Assembly: GCA_950097015.1 (NCBI GenBank)
Contig: CATNEN010000024.1
Span: 5,594,001 to 5,658,000 of the forward strand
Reading direction: 5' to 3'
Length of the DNA stretch: 64,000 bases
Source of the DNA: Macrostomum hystrix
Lineage: Eukaryota > Platyhelminthes > Macrostomidae
The notes beneath the pieces were generated by a model that worked only from the letters and a program-made list of their open reading frames with translations, was not told the origin of the DNA and ran no database searches. The position numbers were made by a program, and so were the translations under genes. The stretch's first letter is position 1. Each line of letters begins with the position of its first letter. Below are positions 47,201 through 57,688 of the stretch, in pieces.

Positions 47201-50200
47201 CATTGGCGGCTCCCCAGCTGTACAGGCGGGCCAGAGCTCGCAGCTCAGGCAGCCGCAGACCCGAGGCGTCAGGCAGCAGCCAGTGATAATCTTGCCGCAG
47301 CAGACCTCCAGCAAGGGCCTGGCGGGGAACGTGTCAGGAAATTATATCATAAAAGCAGTCGCAACCTAGCATTTAGAAAAAAGCTTTAAACTTTGATAGG
47401 GTCTCCAATTAAACTGATATTAACAACCTGTAGTTCATTATTAAAACATTTTTTATCAACGAAATTAAAACTGAGAAAAGGATTTGCGATCACATTGAAG
47501 CGGCAAGTTTCAGAAGAAATTCCAATCCTTAAAGAAAATAATCCAAATACTACATGAAAATCACAATCCAAAAAGAAATCCCAATCCTAGCTCGTAAAAG
47601 ACAATCACATCCTAGAATATAATAACAATCCAATATAATAAATCCAAATCTTACAAGAAAATCCCGATCCTAGAAGAAAATCCCAATCCTACAAAAAATC
47701 CCAATCCAAACATAAAATCCCAATCCTACAAAAATCCTAATCCTACAAAAAATCCCAATCTTACAAAAAATCCCAATCCAAACATAAAATCCCAATCCTA
47801 CAAAAATCCTAATCCTACAATAAAATCCCGATCCTACAAGAAAATCCCGATCCTCGAAGAAAATCCCAATTCTACAAAAATCCCAATCCTACAAGAAAAT
47901 CCCAATCCTACAAGAAAATCCTAATCCTACAAGAAAATCCTAATCCTACAAGAAAATCCCGATCCTAGAAGAAAATCCCAATTCTACAAAAATCCCAATC
48001 CTACAAGAAAATCCTAATCCTACAAGAAAATCCTAATCCTACAAGAAAATCCCGATCCTAGAAGAAAATCCCAAGTCTACAAAAATCCCAATCCTACAAA
48101 AAATCCCAATCCTACAAGAAAATCCCGATCCTAGAAGAATATCCCGAACCTAGAAGAAAATCCCAATCCTAAAAGAAAGTTACAATACCAGAATAAGATC
48201 ACGGACTCATTCAATTTACACCTGTACAATCCGAGAACTCACCAACTCAAGAATGCTCAAAGCGTTATCTTTCGTGGCAAAGATCACGTTGAATCGCACC
48301 TGAGTCTTGGCCAGCGTGGTGAGGATCTCGCTGACATTTCTGCCAGAGTCCAGCTGGAAGGCCATCACGCTTGTGCCCCTAGCTGACAGGAGATTTTGAA
48401 AGGCCTCGACCTGCTGCAGACCTTGGATTTCGGGATCAGTTTTATGGGTCGAGAGAGATTTTGAGGCTCTATAAGTAACAATGTGAGATTTTGAGGCTGT
48501 ATAAGTAGCTATGTGAGTTTTGAGGCTCTATGAGTAACAATGTGAGTTTTGAGGCTCTATAAGTAACAATGTAAGTTTTGAGGCTCTATAAGTAACAATG
48601 TGAGTTTTGAGGCTCTATAAGTAACAATGTGAGTTTTGAGGCTCTATAAGTAACAATGTGAGTTTTGAGGCTCTATAAGTAACAATGTGAGTTTTGAGGC
48701 ACTATAAGTAACAATGTGAGTTTTGAGGCTCTATAAGTAGCTTTGTGAGATTTTGAGGCTCTATAAGTAACAATGTGAGATTTTGAGGCTGTATAAGTAG
48801 CTATGTGAGTTTTGAGGCTCTATGAGTAACAATGTGAGTTTTGAGGCTCTATAAGTAACAATGTGAGTTTTGAGGCTCTATAAGTAACAATGTGAGTTTT
48901 GAGGCTCTATAAGTAACAATGTGAGTTTTGAGGCACTATAAGTAACAATGTGAGTTTTGAGGCTCTATAAGTAGCTTTGTGAGATTTTGAGGCTCTATAA
49001 GTAACAATGTGAGATTTTGAGGCTGTATAAGTAGCTATGTGAGTTTTGAGGCTCTATGAGTAACAATGTGAGTTTTGAGGCTCTATAAGTAACAATGTGA
49101 GTTTTGAGGCTCTATAAGTAACAATGTGAGTTTTGAGGCTCTATAAGTAACAATGTGAGTTTTGAGGCACTATAAGTAACAATGTGAGTTTTGAGGCACT
49201 ATAAGTAACAATGTGAGTTTTGAGGCACTATAAGTAACAATGTGAGTTTTGAGGCTCTATAAGTAGCTTTGTGAGATTTTGAGGCTCTATAAGTAACAAT
49301 GTGAGATTTTGAGGCTGTATAAGTAGCTATGTGAGTTTTGAGGCTCTATGAGTAACAATGTGAGTTTTGAGGCTCTATAAGAAACAATGTAAGTTTTGAG
49401 GCTCTATAAGTAGCTTTGTGAGATTCTGAGGCTCTATAAGTAACAATGTGAGTTTTGAGGCTCTATAAGTAACAATGTGAGTTTTGAGGCACTATAAGTA
49501 ACGATGTGAGTTTTGAGGCTCTATAAGTAACAATGTGAGTTTTGAGGCTCTATAAGAAACAATGTGAGATTTTGAGGCTGTATAAGTAGCTATGTGAGTT
49601 TTGAGGCTCTATGAGTAACAATGTGAGTTTTGAGGCTCTATAAGTAACAATGTAAGTTTTGAGGCTCTATATGTAGCTTTGTGAGATTCTGAGGCTCTAT
49701 AAGTAACAATGTGAGTTTTGAGGCTCTATAAGTAACAATGTGAGTTTTGAGGCTTTATAAGAAACAATGTGAGTTTTGAGGCTCTATAAGAAACAATGTG
49801 AGTTTTGAGGCTCTATAAGAAACAATGTAAGTTTTGAGGCTCTATAAGTAACAATGTGAGTTTTGAGGCACTATAAGTAACGATGTGAGTTTTGAGGCTC
49901 TAAGGAACAATGTGAGTTTTGAGGCTCTATAAGTAACGATGTGAGTTTTGAGGCACTATAAGTAACGATGTGAGATTTGAGGCTCTATAAGTAACAATGT
50001 GAGTTTTGAGGCTCTATAAGTAACAATGTGAGTTTTGAGGCTCTATAAGTAACGATGTGAGTTTTGAGGCTCTATAAGTAACAATGTGAGTTTTGAGGCT
50101 CTATAAGTAACAATGTGAGTTTTGAGGCTCTATAAGTAACAATGTGAGTTTTGAGGCTCTATAAGAAACAATGTGAGTTTTGAGGCTCTATAAGAAACAA

Positions 50201-53200
50201 TGTGAGTTTTGAGGCTCTATAAGAAACAATGTGAGTTTTGAGGCTCTATAAGAAACAATGTAAGTTTTGAGGCTCTATAAGTAACAATGTGAGTTTTGAG
50301 GCACTATAAGTAACGATGTGAGTTTTGAGGCTCTAAGGAACAATGTGAGTTTTGAGGCTCTATAAGTAACGATGTGAGTTTTGAGGCACTATAAGTAACG
50401 ATGTGAGATTTAGGAAACCCAGCTGACAGGATACTATATTACTTTTTTGATTTCATAAAGTCTTACAGATTTTACTGTTTTCTGAGAAACATTTGATGAC
50501 CAGATTTTTTAGCAAAAAAGCTCCCAAGGCAAGCGATGATGGCGACTCACTCTGGAACCTGTCAAATAGAATGGCAGCCATTGAAGCGTTGTGCAGCCGG
50601 AGCGCTTCAACTGAGGCCGTCAGCAGCAGCTCCGGATCAGCGGCGGCGATGAACTCGAAGGCTGCAACGGTAATTCGGATAGTGGGGCTGGCGATGAAAA
50701 TGTTGGGGAAGGGCTTTTCGTCAATTTTTTTAAGTTTTTAATAATCGGATTACAGACTTATCCAGATTATAAGTCTAACAAAGCATGATTATTTTAAGAT
50801 CCAGTATAATCAATTATTACACTTGGGATTTCCTAGGATTTAGATGTTTTGGGATTTTGGGTTTTCTAAGATGTAGGATTTCCTGCGAGTTAGGATTTCT
50901 TGGGATTAAAATGTTTCATGTGATTAAGAATTTCCTGGAGTTTTTAGTATTAATGGAATTTAGGACTTCCAGAGACTTTGGATTTCCTGAGATTTAGGAT
51001 TTCCTGAGATTTAGGATTTCCTGAGATTTGGGATTTCCTGAGATTTAGGATTTCCTGAGATTTAGGATTTCCTGAGATTTGGGATTTCCTGAGATTTGGG
51101 ATTTCCTGAGATTTAGGATTTCCTGAAATTTCGGATTTCCTGAGATTTTGGATTTGCTGAGATTTTGGATTTCCTGAGATTTTGGATTTGCTGAGATTTT
51201 GGATTTGCTGAGATTTTGGATTTCCTGAGATTTTGGATTTGCTGAGATTTTGGATTTGCTGAGATTTTGGATTTGCTGAGATTTTGGATTTGCTGAGATT
51301 TTGGATTTGCTGAGATTTTGGATTTGCTGAGATTTTGGATTTGCTGAGATTTTGGATTTCCTGAGATTTTGGATTTGCTGAGATTTTGGATTTGCTGAGA
51401 TTTTGGATTTCCTGAGATTTAGGATTTCCTGAGATTTAGGATTTCCTGAGATTTGGGATTTCCTGAGATTTAGGATTTCCTGAGATTTAGGATTTCCTGA
51501 GATTTGGGATTTCCTGAGATTTAGGATTTCCTGAGATTTAGGATTTCCTGAGATTTAGGATTTCCTGAGATTTAGGATTTCTTGAGATTTAGGATTTCCT
51601 GAGATTTAGGATTTCCTGAGATTTGGGATTTCCTGAGATTTAGGATTTCCTGAGATTTGGGATTTCCTGAGATTTAGGATTTCCTGAGATTTAGGATTTC
51701 CTGAGATTTGGGATTTCCTGAGATTTAGGATTTCCTGAGATTTAGGATTTCCTGAGATTTGGGATTTCCTGAGATTTGGGATTTCCTGAGATTTAGGATT
51801 TCCTGAAATTTCGGATTTCCTGAGATTTTGGATTTGCTGAGATTTTGGATTTGCTGAGATTTTGGATTTGCTGAGATTTTGGATTTGCTGAGATTTTGGA
51901 TTTCCTGAGATTTTGGATTTGCTGAGATTTTGGATTTGCTAAGATTTTGGATTTGCTGAGATTTTGGATTTGCTGAGATTTTGGATTTGCTGAGATTTTG
52001 GATTTGCTGAGATTTTGGATTTGCTGAGATTTTGGATTTGCTGAGATTTTGGATTTGCTGAGATTTTGGATTTGCTGAGATTTTGGATTTGCTGAGATTT
52101 TGGATTTCCTGAGATTTAGGATTTCCTGAGATTTGGGATTTCCTGAGATTTGGGATTTCCTGAGATTTTGGATTTCCTGAGATTTTGGATTTCCTGAGAT
52201 TTTGGATTTGCTGAGATTTTGGATTTCCTGAGATTTTGGATTTGCTGAGATTTTGGATTTGCTAAGATTTTGGATTTGCTGAGATTTTGGATTTCCTGAG
52301 ATTTTGGATTTGCTGAGATTTTGGATTTGCTGAGATTTTGGATTTGCTGAGATTTTGGATTTGCTGAGATTTTGGATTTGCTGAGATTTTGGATTTGCTG
52401 AGATTTTGGATTTGCTGAGATTTGGGATTTCCTGAGATTTTGGATTTCCTGAGATTTTGGATTTCCTGAGATTTTGGATTTGCTGAGATTTTGGATTTCC
52501 TGAGATTTAGGATTTCCTGAGATTTGGGATTTCCTGAGATTTAGGATTTCCTGAGATTTAGGATTTCCTGAGATTTGGGATTTCCTGAGATTTAGGATTT
52601 CCTGAGATTTAGGATTTCCTGAGATTTAGGATTTCCTGAGATTTAGGATTTCTTGAGATTTAGGATTTCCTGAGATTTAGGATTTCCTGAGATTTGGGAT
52701 TTCCTGAGATTTAGGATTTCCTGAGATTTAGGATTTCCTGAGATTTAGGATTTCCTGAGATTTAGGATTTCCTGAGATTTGGGATTTCCTGAGATTTAGG
52801 ATTTCCTGAGATTTAGGATTTCCTGAGATTTGGGATTTCCTGAGATTTGGGATTTCCTGAGATTTAGGATTTCCTGAAATTTCGGATTTCCTGAGATTTT
52901 GGATTTGCTGAGATTTTGGATTTCCTGAGATTTTGGATTTGCTGAGATTTTGGATTTGCTGAGATTTTGGATTTCCTGAGATTTTGGATTTGCTGAGATT
53001 TTGGATTTGCTAAGATTTTGGATTTGCTGAGATTTTGGATTTGCTGAGATTTTGGATTTGCTGAGATTTTGGATTTGCTGAGATTTTGGATTTGCTGAGA
53101 TTTTGGATTTCCTGAGATTTAGGATTTCCTGAGATTTGGGATTTCCTGAGATTTGGGATTTCCTGAGATTTTGGATTTCCTGAGATTTTGGATTTCCTGA

Positions 53201-56200
53201 GATTTTGGATTTGCTGAGATTTTGGATTTCCTGAGATTTTGGATTTGCTGAGATTTTGGATTTGCTAAGATTTTGGATTTGCTGAGATTTTGGATTTCCT
53301 GAGATTTGGGATTTGCTGAGATTTAGGATTTCCTGAAATTTCGGATTTCCTGAGATTTTGGATTTGCTGAGATTTTGGATTTGCTGAGATTTTGGATTTG
53401 CTGAGATTTTGGATTTGCTGAGATTTTGGATTTCCTGAGATTTTGGATTTGCTGAGATTTTGGATTTGCTGAGATTTGGGATTTCCTGAGATTTAGGATT
53501 TCCTGAGATTTGGGATTTCCTGAGATTTGGGATTTCCTGAGATTTTGGATTTCCTGAGATTTTGGATTTCCTGAGATTTTGGATTTGCTGAGATTTTGGA
53601 TTTCCTGAGATTTTGGATTTGCTGAGATTTTGGATTTGCTAAGATTTTGGATTTGCTGAGATTTTGGATTTCCTGAGATTTTGGATTTGCTGAGATTTTG
53701 GATTTGCTGAGATTTTGGATTTGCTGAGATTTTGGATTTGCTGAGATTTTGGATTTGCTGAGATTTTGGATTTGCTGAGATTTTGGATTTGCTGAGATTT
53801 TGGATTTCCTGAGATTTTGGATTTGCTGAGATTTTGGATTTGCTGAGATTTTGGATTTCCTGAGATTTAGGATTTCCTGAGATTTAGGATTTCCTGAGAT
53901 TTGGGATTTCCTGAGATTTAGGATTTCCTGAGATTTAGGATTTCCTGAGATTTGGGATTTCCTGAGATTTAGGATTTCCTGAGATTTAGGATTTCCTGAG
54001 ATTTAGGATTTCCTGAGATTTAGGATTTCCTGAGATTTAGGATTTCCTGAGATTTGGGATTTCCTGAGATTTAGGATTTCCTGAGATTTCGGATTTCCTG
54101 AGATTTAGGATTTCCTGAGATTTAGGATTTCCTGAGATTTGGGATTTCCTGAGATTTAGGATTTCCTGAGATTTAGGATTTCCTGAGATTTGGGATTTCC
54201 TGAGATTTGGGATTTCCTGAGATTTAGGATTTCCTGAAATTTCGGATTTCCTGAGATTTTGGATTTGCTGAGATTTTGGATTTGCTGAGATTTTGGATTT
54301 GCTGAGATTTTGGATTTGCTGAGATTTTGGATTTCCTGAGATTTTGGATTTGCTGAGATTTTGGATTTGCTAAGATTTTGGATTTGCTGAGATTTTGGAT
54401 TTGCTGAGATTTTGGATTTGCTGAGATTTTGGATTTGCTGAGATTTTGGATTTGCTGAGATTTTGGATTTGCTGAGATTTTGGATTTGCTGAGATTTTGG
54501 ATTTGCTGAGATTTTGGATTTGCTGAGATTTTGGATTTCCTGAGATTTAGGATTTCCTGAGATTTGGGATTTCCTGAGATTTGGGATTTCCTGAGATTTT
54601 GGATTTCCTGAGATTTTGGATTTCCTGAGATTTTGGATTTCCTGAGATTTTGGATTTGCTGAGATTTTGGATTTCCTGAGATTTTGGATTTGCTGAGATT
54701 TTGGATTTGCTGAGATTTTGGATTTGCTGAGATTTTGGATTTGCTGAGATTTTGGATTTGCTGAGATTTTGGATTTGCTGAGATTTTGGATTTGCTGAGA
54801 TTTTGGATTTCCTGAGATTTAGGATTTCCTGAGATTTGGGATTTCCTGAGATTTGGGATTTCCTGAGATTTTGGATTTCCTGAGATTTTGGATTTCCTGA
54901 GATTTTGGATTTCCTGAGATTTTGGATTTGCTGAGATTTTGGATTTCCTGAGATTTTGGATTTCCTGAGATTTTGGATTTGCTGAGATTTTGGATTTGCT
55001 GAGATTTTGGATTTGCTGAGATTTTGGATTTGCTGAGATTTTGGATTTGCTGAGATTTTGGATTTGCTGAGATTTTGGATTTGCTGGGATGTAGGGTTTA
55101 CTGCAGTCAAGGTTTTTTGGGATTCAGCATTACCGGGTTTCTAGATTACCTGAGTTTTAGGTTTTCAGGATTTTAGAAGCTGCTCACTTCCTCCGATAAT
55201 AAATAAGAAAAACATAAGAAACACATGAGAAGGACATGAGAAACACATGAGAAACACATGAGAAACAGGACGTGACCAGGATCACTGACCAGACTGCGAG
55301 GCCAGGCTACAAATGTCGTTGGGAATGACGATGGTTGGCAGGGCCAGAGTCCCGCCGAGCCTCAGCAGACTCTCCGCGAGGGCGCAGCCGCCAACGCCGA
55401 TGATGCCGTTGAGGCCGACCTCCTGGCACACTGCGGATTTTGAATGGCTTTGACATGAGCTGATTTGAGATGCTGGAATAGAACTCATACTTTGATGCTT
55501 CCATCATCCTGAAAACAACGACCCTCTCATCATTTCCTATCCCATCCCATCCTATCTTATTTTATCCCATCACACTCCGTCCCTTCTGATCCCATCGGAT
55601 CCCATCCTATACCCTCAGATTCCGTCCCATCGGATCCCATCTGATCCCATCCCATCTGATCCCATCCCATCTGATCCCATCCCATCTAATCCCAACCCAT
55701 AAAACCCCATCCGATCCCACTTGATTCCATTTGATCCCATTCGATCCCATTCGATCCCATTCGATCCCATCCGATCCCATTCGATCCCATCCGATCCCAT
55801 CCGATCTCATCCGATCTCATCCGATCTCATCCGATCTAATCCGATCTCATCCGATCCCATCCGATCCCATCCGATCCCATCCGATCTCATCCGATCCCAT
55901 CCGATCCCATCCGATCCCATCCGATCCCATCCGATCTCATCCGATCCCATCCGATCTCATCCGATCCCATCCGATCTCATCCGATCCCATCCGATCCCAT
56001 CCGATCCCATCCGATCCCATCCGATCCTATCCGATCCCATCCGATCCCATCCGATCCCATCCGATCCCATCCGATCCCATCCGATCCCATCCGATCCCAT
56101 CCGATCCCATCCGATCCCATCCGATCCCATCCGATTCCAATGCAACCTATATTTCGATATATTCAACCTTAGCCCATCGAATCAATTTTTGCCAGTTCTT

Positions 56201-56535
56201 ATCGAGCAAGAGATCAAGCAACAAACTTATCCTGGCTAATCTTCCCATTAATATGGAAATCGGAGATTAGCCTCGAACAGTCTGATGCCATTTGGCTCAC
56301 CTTGTCTCACCGCGCTAACTGCTTGGCCTCTGGTAGCGTTCATCAGCCGGTAATCGATATATCGATCGGATCCCGCAGGAAATATGCGCCAATTATTGTT
56401 CACCAATCGACTGACGGACAGGCGGACTGTCTCGCTAGACACCGCTTCGTCCTCGATCACCATGGCAACCTTGAAGATTGCGCAGTTAATCGGAGCGGCG
56501 AACCAAAGCAGAAGGATGAGCAGTACGACTGCCAT
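38237..56535 (-). CDS. Ionotropic glutamate receptor B, 13 exons, paralogue of A
   Basis: Exons 5' to 3' on the minus strand: 56535-56301, 55430-55290, 50661-50551, 48421-48243, 47318-47088, 45793-45635, 43587-43282, 43206-43100, 42561-42468, 42366-41952, 40513-40308, 39755-39583, 38480-38237. They total 2,601 bp, 866 aa. All intron phases match iGluR A; ten exons have identical length, and exons 1, 5 and 7 differ. Signal peptide MAVVLLILLLWFAAPINC; amino-terminal domain with FKVAMVIEDE and GLNGIIGVGG; S1 with ITTLRGQVVDFSFPL; M1; pore loop GSFLQQGQD; M3 AYTGNLTAYLTV; S2 with VLVSKGTNIYAQ and CIVDQNVN; M4 FIVTGALYVCGIVLLALELL. Exon 5 has eight Gly from a GGC run, five codons longer than A. 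The last residues (ICGQAPKALPCY) are short, so no long cytoplasmic tail is seen. Confidence 0.88.
38530..39450. repeat. 10-bp purine-rich minisatellite in iGluR B intron 12
   Basis: About 92 copies of gggagagagt with variants atgagagagt, gggagcgagt and gggagaacgt. The variants recur in 40-130-bp blocks. The strand is nearly all purine plus T. Confidence 0.95.
39452..39580. repeat. 34-bp short array carrying copies of the exon 12 splice donor
   Basis: About 3.5 copies of a 34-bp unit (tttgagttcagtctggcagc, then tcacagcacacagg). On the gene strand each unit has CTGTGAGC followed by TGCCAGACTGAACTC. The real donor of exon 12 reads CT|GTGAGTACTGTGCTGCCAGACTGAACTC-like sequence, so the unit includes the 5' splice site region. 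Confidence 0.85.
39830..40268. repeat. 33-bp minisatellite in iGluR B intron 11
   Basis: About 13 copies of a 33-bp unit: gaccatgtgaattaatgac followed by yaatctaatgaaat. Confidence 0.95.
41218..41770 (-). mobile_element. SINE copy interrupted by a GC-rich insert, in iGluR B intron 10
   Basis: The left end (cagccgacagcacagccgca, then gcgcatctga) and right end (accccagctgg, agtctggaatcgaac, gcgagtccgacagtctaac) match the SINE at 45945-46185 and 22996-23205. Between about 41285 and 41640 lies unrelated GC-rich sequence with a spurious open frame. Confidence 0.6.
41765..41890 (-). mobile_element. Dispersed repeat, family 3, copy 1
   Basis: In reverse complement this reads ttctggatttcatggcgatt, ggttgac, atctgggtatttgaaat, cccc.tggtctttctattgtt. 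The same series is at 57108-57222 on the + strand. Non-coding. Confidence 0.6.
42605..42940. repeat. 5-bp polypyrimidine repeat (CTCCT)n in iGluR B intron 8
   Basis: About 65 copies of tcctc, fully pyrimidine on the + strand with few interruptions. The corresponding intron of iGluR A is only 76 bp and has no array. Confidence 0.97.
43588..44765. repeat. About 20-22-bp minisatellite spanning the exon 7 splice acceptor, iGluR B intron 6
   Basis: Units of gagagatggggagtagac followed by tggg or aggg. On the gene strand a unit reads TCTACTCCCCATCTCTCCCCAG. The acceptor and first bases of exon 7 (CTCTTCCCAG|TCTACTCCCCAT) are the last member of the array. A 330-bp higher-order repeat is visible: blocks near 43932, 44019 and 44107 recur near 44262, 44349 and 44437. 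Confidence 0.95.
45237..45605. repeat. 15-bp purine-rich minisatellite in iGluR B intron 6
   Basis: Irregular copies of gaggtagagaggaga with inserts; purine-rich on the + strand. It ends about 30 bp from the 5' splice site of exon 6. Confidence 0.9.
45945..46185 (-). mobile_element. SINE copy in iGluR B intron 5, body complete, tRNA head truncated
   Basis: Includes cagccgacagcacagccgca, tgttcagtccatggactggg, ccccagctaatgctggtacc and cgggaatcgaacccccgacc (B-box on the minus strand). The tRNA-like part ends soon after the B-box. Confidence 0.7.
46716..47057. repeat. 15-bp minisatellite in iGluR B intron 5
   Basis: About 23 copies of agatccctgatcctc or agatcccagatcctc, starting about 30 bp inside the intron from the exon 5 donor. 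The exon 5 reading frame stays open through it to 46713. Confidence 0.95.
47575..48175. repeat. Degenerate 19-bp minisatellite in iGluR B intron 4
   Basis: Variable copies of aatcctacaagaaaatccc with many short indels. It is much less homogeneous than its neighbours and is probably old. Confidence 0.85.
48450..50412. repeat. 2-kb 29-bp minisatellite in iGluR B intron 3
   Basis: About 67 copies of a 29-bp unit: gtgagttttgaggctctata followed by agtaacaat. Variants (gtgagattttgaggctgtat, agtagcttt) recur in the same order about every 260-290 bp, showing a higher-order unit. Confidence 0.95.
50980..55095. repeat. 4.1-kb strictly 17-bp minisatellite in iGluR B intron 2
   Basis: About 240 copies of gattttggatttgctga or gatttaggatttcctga, in alternating blocks of the two types. 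A rare variant (cctgaaatttcggatttcc) lies at 51122, 51802, 52873, 53332 and 54233. The distances 680, 1071, 459 and 901 are all multiples of 17, so I see no net indel across about 3 kb. Confidence 0.97.
55535..56138. repeat. 10-bp minisatellite in iGluR B intron 1
   Basis: About 55 copies of ccgatcccat (variants ccgatctcat, tcgatcccat). It is diverged on the left and very uniform on the right. Confidence 0.95.
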
Positions 56536-56807
56536 TCGCTCTCTCGCTGACGTATCAGTGCTAAAAAATGGGACTTGTTGACAATAGGAGCTCTGTATTT
56601 ATCCTACCGCTTGTGTCCCACAGGTTGCTTTGGGGGGTGGGGTTCGATGATCGGGCTGTCCTGCTGCTCGATCCCCTATTGGTTGAGAGCAAATCCAACC
56701 AACTATACACCCTTCATCTGTTGCTCTACTATTCTCAAATAATTTTCTTGAACCCTTTAGCTTTGTTCAAATTTTTTTCAAAACATTTTAACCCATAGCA
56801 GACAATG

Positions 56808-56950
56808 GTAAAAGACAATTCGGTAACAGACTATTCGGTAACAGACAATTCGGTAACAGACTATTCGGTAACAGACTATTCGGTAACATACTATTCGGTA
56901 ACAGACTATTCGGTAACAGACAATTCGGTAACAGACAATTTGGTAATTGT
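56808..56950. repeat. 15-bp minisatellite in the divergent promoter region
   Basis: Nine copies of taacagactattcgg or taacagacaattcgg. Confidence 0.95.
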
Positions 56951-57107
56951 GTCGGTAATTGTGTTCGGTAACAAACAAAATTGTGTCGATATTGGTCCTG
57001 CTTAGTTGAATCCAGACAACCCGACCAGAATAGTTGAATATCACGACGATGCCGATGTTTTGTGGTTCCGGAAGTTGTTGTTTAATCGGATAGAGCGTTA
57101 AGTTTTA

Positions 57108-57222
57108 GCACGTGTTCTGGACTTTATGGCGATTGGTTGAATATTTTGGGAAATACAGAAAAAATGTGGGTATTTGAAATTCCCCTGTAGTCTTTCTACT
57201 GTTTAGTTGCAAATAATTTACT
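57108..57222 (+). mobile_element. Dispersed repeat, family 3, copy 2
   Basis: Reads gttctggactttatggcgat, tggttga, tgtgggtatttgaaat, cccctg.agtctttctactgtt, the reverse-complement counterpart of 41765-41890. Confidence 0.6.
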
Positions 57223-57688
57223 CACCTGATAAAAATCATGCACTTCCATGCTAAACTGTATCTGTACAGCAGTCCCAGCCTCTAACCTCGCCCAAGGCGG
57301 TGAATCATGCTCATGTTCAGTGTCATCATCATCCGTCATCACTGCTGCCAGACAGCCTGTGCGTCCATTGTTAAATTTTCAAGACGCAAATTGTCTGTCC
57401 CGTCAGAGACACAATTCCTAGTAGTGAGCTCAGTGTCTAAGAAGTCAACATTGAAGTTTCTTATATTTGAGCAGTACCGGCCTGTAGTACCAACCAGTGT
57501 TGTGGTCACTTCAGCTCATTAATCTTTTATTCCCCGCCTCTCCCGCCCATGTATATTCAATTGTTCTCTTAGTTTCTATTGGCTTAGAATAACTTTTAGG
57601 ATTATATATTGGGATAAATTCAGCACAATCTTCTGTGTTGACGTTGTTGAGCTACAGCAAAAGGTCATTTCTAAAGTTAACTGGTGAC

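Larger units (their letters stand above)
56536..57688. promoter_or_regulatory. Shared divergent promoter region of iGluR B and the mucin-like gene
   Basis: The two start codons face away from each other across 1.15 kb. On the iGluR side a TATA-like ATAAATA (minus strand, 56596-56602) lies about 60 bp upstream of the ATG. On the mucin side ATTATATATT at 57601-57610 lies about 80 bp upstream. Both are inferred from position only. The interval also holds a 15-bp array and a dispersed repeat. Confidence 0.35.

Noticed and set aside
50493-50741. Forward open frame near iGluR B exon 3
   Set aside because: It is antisense to exon 3, whose minus-strand translation matches exon 3 of iGluR A in length and sequence.
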